This document shows, piece after piece, positions 8,965 to 15,727 of a stretch of DNA of 53,490 nucleotides. The DNA lies in NCBI GenBank assembly GCA_029213075.1, contig JARGPO010000075.1, forward strand, positions 1 to 53,490, written 5' to 3'. The DNA is from Legionellaceae bacterium (lineage in GTDB: Bacteria > Pseudomonadota > Gammaproteobacteria > Legionellales > Legionellaceae). The position numbers and the translations under genes were made by a program. Every line of letters starts with the position of its first letter. Position 1 is the first letter of the stretch. The notes beneath the pieces are model-generated. The model was not told the origin of the DNA and searched no databases. It saw only the letters and a list, made by a program, of their open reading frames with translations.

Positions 8965-9052
8965 TGGTGCCCAGGGCCGGACTCGAACCGGCACAGGATT
9001 TTGTCCCGAGGGATTTTAAATCCCTTGCGTCTACCAATTTCGCCACCTGGGC
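8965..9052 (-). tRNA. leuZ: tRNA-Leu(UAA)
   Basis: On the minus strand the gene begins GCCCAGGTGGCGAAATTGG and ends GGCACCA, so CCA is encoded. The 7-bp acceptor stem GCCCAGG/CCTGGGC is perfect. The anticodon loop TTTAAAA gives anticodon UAA. A long variable arm and the T-loop GTTCGAGTCC fit a class II leucine tRNA. It is the last of three tRNAs in the order Gly, Cys, Leu downstream of pgsA, as in E. coli glyW-cysT-leuZ. Confidence 0.96.
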
Positions 9053-9061
9053 ATGACTATC

Positions 9062-9135
9062 TGGAGGCTGAGGCCGGAATCGAACCGGCGTACACGGCTT
9101 TGCAGGCCGCTGCATAACCACTCTGCCACACAGCC
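9062..9135 (-). tRNA. cysT: tRNA-Cys(GCA)
   Basis: On the minus strand the gene runs from GGCTGTG to CTCAGCCTCCA, with CCA encoded. The anticodon stem GCGGC/GCCGT encloses loop CTGCAAA, giving anticodon GCA. The discriminator is U73, the main identity base for cysteinyl-tRNA synthetase. The T-arm is GCCGG-TTCGATT-CCGGC. The acceptor stem has a U-U mismatch at pair 6-67 (GGCTGTG against CTCAGCC), while the other six pairs are intact. It lies 9 nt upstream of tRNA-Leu. Confidence 0.95.
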
Positions 9136-9182
9136 TTATGACACTAATTAAATCTGCAGTTAAACCAAATGCACTTTCTCTG

Positions 9183-9208
9183 AAAAAAAAGCGACTTTAC
9201 TGTCGCTT
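9183..9208 (-). terminator. Rho-independent terminator after tRNA-Gly
   Basis: On the minus strand AAGCGAC, a 6-nt loop and GTCGCTT form a 7-bp stem that runs into eight T residues (the a-run at 9183-9190). It starts 5 nt after the CCA of tRNA-Gly and lies before tRNA-Cys. The two downstream tRNAs therefore need either read-through or their own promoter in 9136-9182, where I see no convincing one. Confidence 0.85.
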
Positions 9209-9213
9209 GAATT

Positions 9214-9288
9214 TGGAGCGGGAAACGAGGTTCGAACTCGCGACCCCAACCTTGGCAAGGTTGTGCTCTACCACTGAGCTATTCCCGC
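9214..9288 (-). tRNA. glyW: tRNA-Gly(GCC)
   Basis: On the minus strand it starts GCGGGAATAGCTCAGTGGTA and ends with CCA encoded. The acceptor stem GCGGGAA pairs with TTCCCGC. The anticodon loop TTGCCAA gives GCC, and the T-arm contains GTTCGAACC. It lies between pgsA and tRNA-Cys and has its own promoter at 9305-9332. Confidence 0.97.
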
Positions 9289-9304
9289 ATCACTACGGGA
9301 GAGA

Positions 9305-9332
9305 ATTCTACCTGAATTCTCTCCCCTGTCAA
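9305..9332 (-). promoter_or_regulatory. Sigma70-type promoter of tRNA-Gly overlapped by a palindrome
   Basis: On the minus strand TTGACA (9327-9332) is followed after 16 bp by TAGAAT (9305-9310). This predicts a start site near 9298, about 10 nt before the tRNA. A perfect 12-bp inverted repeat, gggagagaattc (9297-9308) and gaattctctccc (9314-9325), covers the spacer, the -10 and the likely start. No T-tract follows, so it does not look like a terminator for pgsA. Confidence 0.7.
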
Positions 9333-9355
9333 TATATTGAATGCTTTTATTTACA

Positions 9356-9916
9356 TTAATTTTTAATTAATTCTGGCCACGCTACTCTAAGATAGACAAT
9401 CATAGACCAAACAGTCATTATTGATGCCAAATACAGCATTATCAAACCAATCATCCCAAATAACGAAGTATGAGGATTAAATGCTAATAACAAAATAATT
9501 GCCAACATTTGCAGCGATGTTTTAACTTTACCGATATAACCAACAGCAACACTAGTGCGACTACCAATCTCAGCCATCCACTCCCGAAGAGCAGAAATAA
9601 CTATCTCCCTGCCAACAATAATAATTGCAGGAATAACAATATAATGCATATTCTTAGAGCCAACTAACATCAATAAGCTAGATGCAACCAAAAGCTTATC
9701 TGCAACCGGATCAAGGAAAGCTCCAAATGGCGATACTTGTCTTAATTTACGAGCAAGAAAACCATCCAGCCAATCTGTAAGACTTGCCAATGTGAAAATT
9801 ATAGCCGCAACAATATGAGCGTAAGAAAAAGGCAAATAAAAACAAACTATAAAAACTGGAATTAAACCAATCCTCAACAAAGTAATTAAATTTGGAATTC
9901 CAGCCCAAGGCATCAT
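9356..9916 (-). CDS. pgsA: CDP-diacylglycerol-glycerol-3-phosphate 3-phosphatidyltransferase
   Basis: The enzyme makes phosphatidylglycerophosphate, the precursor of phosphatidylglycerol and cardiolipin, in the inner membrane. The CDP-alcohol phosphotransferase signature is complete: Asp48, Asp51, Gly52, Ala55, Arg56, Gly65, Asp69 and Asp73 (TDWLDGFLARKL then GAFLDPVADK). There are four to five hydrophobic segments in 186 residues, a normal length. Its ATG overlaps the TGA of the upstream HAD gene. Downstream are tRNA-Gly, tRNA-Cys and tRNA-Leu, the E. coli arrangement. Confidence 0.96.
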   Translation of the reverse strand: MMPWAGIPNLITLLRIGLIPVFIVCFYLPFSYAHIVAAIIFTLASLTDWLDGFLARKLRQVSPFGAFLDPVADKLLVASSLLMLVGSKNMHYIVIPAIIIVGREIVISALREWMAEIGSRTSVAVGYIGKVKTSLQMLAIILLLAFNPHTSLFGMIGLIMLYLASIMTVWSMIVYLRVAWPELIKN

Positions 9917-10584
9917 ACCTCATCTCCCTTAGAAATATTTAAATATTCAAGCAACTGATCATAATCGTCTATCACCAAACTAGCCCCAGCATCTTCAAAA
10001 CTTTGCTTTTGATCATGATAAAAATCAACCCCGACAACAGCAACGCCTATCGACTTAGCCATTTCAATATCAGATAAAGAATCACCAACCATGATGGTGC
10101 TCGCAAATGTAGAATCACACTCTTCAATGATTTCTTCAAGCATCTGCGGGCAAGGCTTGGCCGGAACCTCCGTTGCCGTTCGACTAACTGGAAAATAATC
10201 TTTAAGACCAGATAACTCTAACACTCGCTGCAAAGGCTTTTGTGATTTGTTTGTGGCTATTGCAAGCTTAAGACCAGCAGAATGAATGCTCGCAATCGCC
10301 CTCTCAACCCCAGCAGTCAAACAAACTCCCTGAGCGCTTCTGTTTAGTTCCTCTTGTACTACTGCGATAAACTGTTCGCGTTGATGCATTGATAGGTCTG
10401 GAAACAATTTGCTAACTATTGCTGACAATCCAAGAGGCACATACTGCCTGGCTATAAATTTATCAAAGCTAGTTAGCTCAAATCTATCTGCTTCCTTAGA
10501 AATTACACTGACGATATTACCAAAAGTATCTTCAGCGATAGTTCCTTCCCAATCAAATACAACTAAATCATATTGCGTTTTCAT
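9913..10584 (-). CDS. HAD-family hydrolase (phosphoglycolate phosphatase-like)
   Basis: This is a haloacid-dehalogenase-superfamily phosphatase with a helical cap of the Gph/PpaX type. Motif I is VVFDWEGTIAED, motif II is LAIATNKS, the Lys is in VPAKPCPQ, and motif III is MVGDSLSDIEMAKS. The second Asp of motif I, normally DxDGT, is Glu here (DWEGT). Start ATG 10584 is chosen because the preceding 32 codons lie within rluC and do not look like the family; AAGGAG stands upstream. It overlaps rluC by 17 nt and pgsA by 4 nt. The rluC-HAD pair is common in gammaproteobacteria; the substrate is not known from sequence. Confidence 0.88.
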   Translation of the reverse strand: MKTQYDLVVFDWEGTIAEDTFGNIVSVISKEADRFELTSFDKFIARQYVPLGLSAIVSKLFPDLSMHQREQFIAVVQEELNRSAQGVCLTAGVERAIASIHSAGLKLAIATNKSQKPLQRVLELSGLKDYFPVSRTATEVPAKPCPQMLEEIIEECDSTFASTIMVGDSLSDIEMAKSIGVAVVGVDFYHDQKQSFEDAGASLVIDDYDQLLEYLNISKGDEV

Positions 10585-11518
10585 TGCGCAACAAACTCCT
10601 TGTTGTTTCAAATAATTCGTCTGGCTTTGCCTCAAACAAATAAACCTGACCATTAAGCTTGAAGGTAATTGCTCTTGCATGCAAGCAAAGTCGCACTTTT
10701 ATTGAGCTTAAATTTTTAATTTCAAGATCATCACCGTACTTCTTGTCTCCTAAAATAGGATGCCCCAAATAAGCACTGTGCACTCTTATCTGATGTGTTC
10801 GACCAGTTTTAGGGCTAGCTTCCACCATACAGGCTTGCTCATAGTTTTCAAGCAATCGAAAAGTTGTGGTTGATGGCTTACCTGTTGAATCAACTTTTAC
10901 AATTCTCTCACCAGATGAAAGTATATTTTTTTCAAGTGCCGCATCAACCACTTCCATCTTCTTACCTTGCCATGGATGTGACAATAGAGCCCAATATGTT
11001 TTCTTAACATCGCGCTTCTCAAGCAGTGCTTGAATAGCTCGCAACTGACTGCGCTTTTTAGCAAGCACTAAACAACCAGATGTTTCCCTATCTAGACGAT
11101 GGACTAATTCTAAATAAGGTATATCACTACGTAACTTACGAAGTGCCTCTATCACACCAACACTTACCCCGCTACCACCATGCACAGCCATGCCAGATGG
11201 TTTATTGATTACTAATAATTTATCATCTTCATAAATGATACTGGAAAGCAGATGATTTGCAAAATTTTCACCAATCACGGTAGTTTTTTCTTGAGATGTA
11301 CGGATTGGAGGAATTCGGACTAAATCTCCTGTGTGAAGATTGTTGGAAGGCTTGACCCTCTTCATATTAATTCGTACCTCCCCACTTCGGATAATACGGT
11401 AAATATGACTCTTCGGAACACCCCTAAGAGTTTTTAATAAATAATTATCTAGGCGCTGGCCATCACTGTCCGAAGTTATTTCTTGATATTGCACTTTATT
11501 TTGAGGTAGATCACTCAT
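10568..11518 (-). CDS. rluC: 23S rRNA pseudouridine synthase (RluC-type)
   Basis: It isomerises uridines of 23S rRNA (955, 2504 and 2580 in E. coli) to pseudouridine. An S4 RNA-binding domain occupies about residues 20-70 (QRLDNYLLKTLRGVPKSHIY). The RluA-family catalytic motif HRLDRETSG has Asp143. The RTHQIRVH motif, with the downstream GDKKYG, is also present. The 316-residue length is normal. It is divergent from rne, as in many gammaproteobacteria. A TATAAT on the minus strand about 35 bp upstream of the start (11552-11557) is a possible -10, without a good -35. Confidence 0.94.
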   Translation of the reverse strand: MSDLPQNKVQYQEITSDSDGQRLDNYLLKTLRGVPKSHIYRIIRSGEVRINMKRVKPSNNLHTGDLVRIPPIRTSQEKTTVIGENFANHLLSSIIYEDDKLLVINKPSGMAVHGGSGVSVGVIEALRKLRSDIPYLELVHRLDRETSGCLVLAKKRSQLRAIQALLEKRDVKKTYWALLSHPWQGKKMEVVDAALEKNILSSGERIVKVDSTGKPSTTTFRLLENYEQACMVEASPKTGRTHQIRVHSAYLGHPILGDKKYGDDLEIKNLSSIKVRLCLHARAITFKLNGQVYLFEAKPDELFETTRSLLRNENAI

Positions 11519-12009
11519 AAATCTATTTCCTAAATGGGATTTTTTTGCTAATATTATACACGGAGCTAGGTTGTAAAGATAATAACCTGGCTAAAACACA
11601 GAATTTTACAATTTGGCATTATTCTAACATATATACAAATAATGCTGATAATTTGAAGTTTAATACTAATAAACGCGCTTCCCTTAAGTTGAAGCAACAG
11701 TTCAAGAGCTAATTTGAATACATACATAGCAAATATTTATGCATACTTAACATGCAACCTAACTAAAAAGACTCGCATTGAGAACAGAGCTTTGCCTCAT
11801 CTATCCGCCACCAAACCGCGGACGTTAGCCATTCAACAATATTTGCTATCAATTTTTCTATTTATGTATGCCCTTTTAAAATCACCTCATAAGAGCAGAT
11901 TCCTGAAAAAGTCTTTTATGAAGAGATCTTACAAAAATATTAAAATATATCACTATCTAGCCATGAACTAAAAACTTAAGACAGTAGCGCCCTTATTATG
12001 GGGTGAAAA
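11519..12009 (+). promoter_or_regulatory. Long divergent intergenic region containing the rne leader
   Basis: There are 491 bp without a convincing gene between rluC and rne. A 12-bp perfect inverted repeat, atagcaaatatt (11726-11737) and aatatttgctat (11838-11849), could close a stem around 100 nt of mixed sequence. E. coli rne is known to have a 361-nt structured leader through which RNase E regulates its own mRNA. A comparable role here is inference from position, length and the stem. The 85-codon open frame at 11714-11971 has no ribosome binding site and a low-complexity composition and is not called. Confidence 0.5.
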
Positions 12010-13932
12010 ATGGAAAAAATGTTAATAAATGCAACTGAGAATGAAGAAATTCGAGTTGCTCTAGTAAATAATAACCATCTATATGACTTAGATATTGAAA
12101 CTTATGCCGATATAAAAAAGAAAGGCAATATCTATAAAGCGGTCGTTACACGAAGAGAACCAAGTCTAGACGCGATTTTTGTTGAATACGGTTCAAAGCG
12201 CCAAGGATTTCTGCCTCTTAAAGAAATTTCCCCAAGTTATTTCTCAAGAAAACCGGCTGAGGATGAAAAGCTACCGATAACGGCTCTTATTCGAGAGGGT
12301 CAAGAGCTACTTATCCAAGTTGATAAAGAAGAACGTGGTAATAAAGGCGCGGCGCTAACAACATATATTACTTTAGCTGGATGTTATTTAGTGTTAATGC
12401 CTAACAGCCCCCGTTCTGGTGGTATTTCCCGTCGAATTGAAGGTGATGACCGAGATGAATTAAAAGAAACCCTAAATTCTCTAACCTTAAACGACGATAT
12501 GGGAGTGATTATCCGTACCGCCGGCGTTGGCAAATGCCAAGAGGACTTACAAGCCGACCTAGACATGCTATGTAACCAGTGGCACGCTATTCAATCAGCC
12601 TACAACAACGAACTTGCACCTTGCTTAATTCATCAAGAAGGTGATGTTATAATTCGTTCAATCAGAGATAACTTACGAAAATCTATTAGTGAAATAATAA
12701 TTGATGATCAAGTGTCATACATTAAAGCTAAAAGATACATTGAACAAGTTAAACCAGAATTTCTACCGAATTTAAAGCTATATAATAACGCGGTGCCATT
12801 ATTTAATTTTCATCAAATAGAAAGTCAAATAGAAACAGCCTACCAAAGAGAGGTTTTACTACCTTCCGGAGGAGCATTAGTTATTGACCGCACTGAAGCA
12901 TTAGTATCTATAGATATTAACTCAGCAAAATCGACTGGCGGTTCTGACATTGAAACAACGGCGCTCAATACTAATTTAGAAGCTGCAGATGAAATAGCCA
13001 GACAACTCAGGCTACGTGATCTAGGTGGGTTAGTGGTAATTGACTTTATCGACATGAGCTCAAGTAAAAACCAACGTGAGGTTGAAGGTAGGCTTAAAGA
13101 AGCTCTTAAAGCTGATCGCGCTCGGATTCAAGTTGGACGCATATCAAGGTTTGGTCTTTTAGAAATGTCTCGTCAACGCTTAAGACTTTCTTTAGGAGAG
13201 GCCTATCAAGAAGTATGTCCTCGCTGCGAAGGTCGCGGAACAGTGCGCAACATAAAATCCAATAGCCTATCTATTATTAGATTAATAGAAGAAGAAGCCT
13301 TAAAATCAAATATTTCAGAGATTCAAGTACAACTTCCTGTTGATATGTCTACTTTCATTATGAACGAGAAAAGAGAGTTTATTTTCAATATTGAAAAAAG
13401 ACATAATGTTAATGTTGTAATAATATCTAACCCTTACTTGCAGTCTCCTCAGTTTCATATTAGTAAGATTAAAACTGACAATGTAGGCAAAAACAAAAAA
13501 CCTAGTTACACCTTAATCCAACAACCGGATGTAAATATTACCCAAGAAAAAGATATAGCACCACCAGTTAAACCGGCTATTGAATCATATGAAAATCAAC
13601 CAAACTCCAAACCAGAAAAGCCAGGTTTATTAAAACGTTTTTTGAACTCTATTAAAAGTAGTCCAGAGCCTGTGAAAAAATCGACTGCAAAACCAAAAAG
13701 CAAACCAAAGCCAAAACCGAATAATAGAACTAGACAAGCATCTAAACCGAATCAAAAGCAGGATAAAGCTGCGGGACAAGCAAATCATAATCGCAAGCCA
13801 AATCATAATAAATCACCTAACAGCCAAGCCAAGAAAAAACCAAAGCCACAACCGGTTGGCAAAGTTATTCCGATTAAATCTGAAAATCCCAAAAGAAAAA
13901 CCTCTACAGGAAAGGAAAAAGATAGCGTTTAA
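12010..13932 (+). CDS. rne: Ribonuclease E, short form
   Basis: This endonuclease initiates mRNA decay and processes rRNA and tRNA precursors. The N-terminal catalytic half is well conserved: MEKMLINATENEEIRVALV, an S1 domain to about residue 125, and metal-binding Asp302 and Asp345 (SIDINS, VIDFIDM). The Zn-link cysteines 403 and 406 are in CPRCEGRG. The protein is 640 residues, against 1,061 in E. coli, so most of the degradosome scaffold is missing. The C-terminal 130 residues are Lys/Pro/Asn-rich. PGLLKRFLNSIK, at about 537-548, resembles the amphipathic membrane-anchor segment A of E. coli RNase E. The tail has no visible enolase or PNPase docking motif. A hairpin follows at 13951-13987. 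Confidence 0.95.
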   Translation: MEKMLINATENEEIRVALVNNNHLYDLDIETYADIKKKGNIYKAVVTRREPSLDAIFVEYGSKRQGFLPLKEISPSYFSRKPAEDEKLPITALIREGQELLIQVDKEERGNKGAALTTYITLAGCYLVLMPNSPRSGGISRRIEGDDRDELKETLNSLTLNDDMGVIIRTAGVGKCQEDLQADLDMLCNQWHAIQSAYNNELAPCLIHQEGDVIIRSIRDNLRKSISEIIIDDQVSYIKAKRYIEQVKPEFLPNLKLYNNAVPLFNFHQIESQIETAYQREVLLPSGGALVIDRTEALVSIDINSAKSTGGSDIETTALNTNLEAADEIARQLRLRDLGGLVVIDFIDMSSSKNQREVEGRLKEALKADRARIQVGRISRFGLLEMSRQRLRLSLGEAYQEVCPRCEGRGTVRNIKSNSLSIIRLIEEEALKSNISEIQVQLPVDMSTFIMNEKREFIFNIEKRHNVNVVIISNPYLQSPQFHISKIKTDNVGKNKKPSYTLIQQPDVNITQEKDIAPPVKPAIESYENQPNSKPEKPGLLKRFLNSIKSSPEPVKKSTAKPKSKPKPKPNNRTRQASKPNQKQDKAAGQANHNRKPNHNKSPNSQAKKKPKPQPVGKVIPIKSENPKRKTSTGKEKDSV

Positions 13933-13950
13933 ATATGTAGAAGCAAACCT

Positions 13951-13987
13951 GAAACTTGGGACACTTTAATTAAGTTTCCCAAGTTTC
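13951..13987 (+). terminator. Strong hairpin downstream of rne
   Basis: gaaacttggga (13951-13961) and tcccaagtttc (13977-13987) form an 11-bp perfect stem. An inner actt/aagt pairing leaves a 5-nt loop. It begins 19 nt after the rne stop. No T-run follows, so it may be a 3' stabilising or Rho-assisted end rather than a classic intrinsic terminator. Confidence 0.5.
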
Positions 13988-13995
13988 TACCAATA

Positions 13996-14115
13996 ACCTC
14001 AGTTCGGAGTTATATACTCGATCCATCTCATTTTAACAATGAGATAGATTGGCTCTAAATAGCCGTCTTTGCGAACCAGAGGCGAAGCAATCCAGTGCGA
14101 CCACAACCATATTGC
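13996..14115. repeat. IS982-end relic and interspersed repeat fragment
   Basis: 13996-14012 (acctcagttcggagtta) matches the IS982 left end at 15 of 17 positions, but no transposase follows. Next is a hairpin, atctcatt (14025-14032) with aatgagat (14038-14045). After it comes gccgtctttgcgaaccagag (14058 onward), similar to the CGTCATTGCGAG-type repeat also seen at 8.9 kb. This looks like debris of former insertions between rne and the small membrane protein genes. Confidence 0.4.
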
Positions 14116-14192
14116 CTAAAAAATATTTAAATAAACTAAAAAGTGCTGTACAATCCAATTTCTAAAGATATTTTGCAAATATTTAAATCAAT

Positions 14193-14735
14193 ATGTTTGC
14201 TATGTTTGGGAGAAAGATTGTGGAAGAAAGTAAACAAGAGAGTAATCGTCGTCCTGATTGGTTAGGAGTAGATGAGGAGGAGGAGGCTCATCCTCAACAA
14301 AGTAAACATAGATTGTTTGACCATCATAAAGCCGTAAGTAGTATCCCCAAATTTTACCAAGAAAATCAAGCTATCAAAAATGCGGATAAATTAAGACCAT
14401 TAGAAAAACTTCTAAGAAATAAAAAAACTGCTTTGGTTGCCGGTGCAATTTTTTTGCTAGCAGCCGGGGCTGCGGTATTTTTAATTTTAGGTGTGATTGC
14501 CTGCCCAACAATTGCCTTATGGCTTGCGCCACTTTCACCACTTATAATGCATGCACTAAATTTAACGACGGTGGCTGTTGCGAGCATCGCTTTATCTGTA
14601 ACTGCAATATCTTTGTATCATGTTATTTGCGAAACAAAAACCAGACCAGACCCAGCAAAAATTATCAGTGATTTAGAGTCTCAAACTGATGAAGAAGTTG
14701 ATAGAACTACCGAGCGCAAAAGCTTGACTATATAA
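14193..14735 (+). CDS. Small two-TM hairpin protein, function unknown
   Basis: The gene encodes 180 residues of unrecognised family. A charged N-terminal region (1-78, with a run of Asp and Glu at 27-31 and then basic) precedes two hydrophobic segments at about 79-103 and 122-146, joined by a Pro-containing loop. A short charged tail of about 33 residues ends the protein. No signal peptide is present. ATG 14193 has no visible ribosome binding site. GTG 14220 has GGGAG seven nucleotides upstream and would give 171 residues, so the start is uncertain. The plan is the same as in the next gene, with paired hydrophobic segments between hydrophilic ends, although the sequences are not clearly homologous. 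A membrane-inserted secreted protein is possible but unproven. Confidence 0.65.
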   Translation: MFAMFGRKIVEESKQESNRRPDWLGVDEEEEAHPQQSKHRLFDHHKAVSSIPKFYQENQAIKNADKLRPLEKLLRNKKTALVAGAIFLLAAGAAVFLILGVIACPTIALWLAPLSPLIMHALNLTTVAVASIALSVTAISLYHVICETKTRPDPAKIISDLESQTDEEVDRTTERKSLTI

Positions 14736-14918
14736 TATACCAACACAACATGTGCGGAATAAAGTTGAAATTTTTGATTGCAATTGGTTTAAAAATGTTT
14801 TACTATTCGCCAAAATATCAACTGTAGAATTTGCGAGTAGACGCAAAGCTAATAACAATAAGAGCATAAATAAAAACAAACAATAAAATGCTTAAATAAA
14901 AAATATTTAGATCAGGGG

Positions 14919-14947
14919 TTGACCTTGGTAGATAATTTATGTACAAT
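14919..14947 (+). promoter_or_regulatory. Sigma70-type promoter of the 172-residue hairpin protein
   Basis: TTGACC (14919-14924), a 17-bp spacer and TACAAT (14942-14947) form a near-consensus promoter. The predicted start near 14954 is about 30 nt before the ATG. GGAG at 14975-14978 is ideally placed for ATG 14985. Confidence 0.75.
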
Positions 14948-14984
14948 GGTTGTCGAAATTATTAAAAACTAACTGGAGAAAATT

Positions 14985-15503
14985 ATGGAACTTAGACAAG
15001 AAACAAAAGATACTGTAGATACTGTAGTTATGACAGAAATAAGCTCAAGGAAATTCAAATCTAAAGCTGCACCTAAAACAAATGCTCTAGATGATACTAT
15101 GGACAGCACTCCTGTAACTACTAAAGGTGATAGCTCAGCATTTAAATTAAAAGCAATTTCAATTGCTATTAAAGTTTCAATGGCTATATTGATGGCTGCT
15201 GCTGCTTTAGTACTTGTTGCATTGTTAGTAAACCCTGCAATTCTTCCTGGAATTCTTCCTGGTGTTGTAACTGGTTTATCACCACTAGCTTTCAATGCAA
15301 TATTTGGATCAGCTATTGCGGTTGGTGCTGCAGCTACTATTGGTTTGGTTGCTGAATCAACTATGAGCAAAAATGCTTATCCTTCTAACGCTGGTTTATT
15401 TGCTTGCTTTAACAAAAAAGCTGATGATGATGATACTGTTTCTGTTGAGCATGATGACACGCGGACAGTACCATTCGGCTTAGGATCAGCTAGCGAAGTA
15501 TAA
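14985..15503 (+). CDS. Two-TM hairpin protein with strong expression signals, function unknown
   Basis: This is a 172-residue protein of unrecognised family. The N-terminal 56 residues are hydrophilic and Thr/Lys-rich. Two hydrophobic segments (about 57-82 and 102-123) are separated by a Pro/Gly loop (NPAILPGILPGVV). The tail is acidic, with ADDDD at about 146-150. There is no signal peptide. The gene stands alone between a near-consensus promoter, a GGAG site six nucleotides from the ATG, and a strong terminator, so it is likely to be well expressed. The bilobed hydrophobic domain recalls inclusion-membrane or vacuole-membrane proteins of intracellular bacteria. That comparison is by architecture, not by homology. 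Confidence 0.8.
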   Translation: MELRQETKDTVDTVVMTEISSRKFKSKAAPKTNALDDTMDSTPVTTKGDSSAFKLKAISIAIKVSMAILMAAAALVLVALLVNPAILPGILPGVVTGLSPLAFNAIFGSAIAVGAAATIGLVAESTMSKNAYPSNAGLFACFNKKADDDDTVSVEHDDTRTVPFGLGSASEV

Positions 15504-15555
15504 AACATCTTCAATTTAGAATTATTAATTTATAAGTCTAAAGAGAAAGATAGAA

Positions 15556-15585
15556 AACCCCTTGGAAGTCGCAAGGGGTTTTTTT
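15556..15585 (+). terminator. Rho-independent terminator
   Basis: AACCCCTTG (15556-15564) and CAAGGGGTT (15572-15580) form a 9-bp GC-rich stem with a 7-nt loop, followed by a T-run to 15585. It ends the transcript of the 172-residue hairpin protein, 53 nt after its stop. Confidence 0.92.
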
Positions 15586-15727
15586 ATGCCTAGACATCTC
15601 TCTCAAAATTCAATCCACACATTCCTACAAATTTAGACTTCCATGCTGATTGAATATTAAGTAAAATGACGTTGTTAGAATAGATTGCCTATATTAGGTA
15701 GAACTAAACTTAAACTTCTGGGGCGTT

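Noticed and set aside
9138-9359. 73-codon plus-strand frame
   Set aside because: It runs through the tRNA-Gly gene on the opposite strand, which explains the sequence.
11714-11971. 85-codon frame in the rne leader
   Set aside because: No ribosome binding site, low-complexity basic composition, and the inverted repeat lies within it; treated as leader RNA.
14673-14879. 68-codon minus-strand frame between the two hairpin protein genes
   Set aside because: Repetitive leucine start and overlap with a real gene end; no ribosome binding site.
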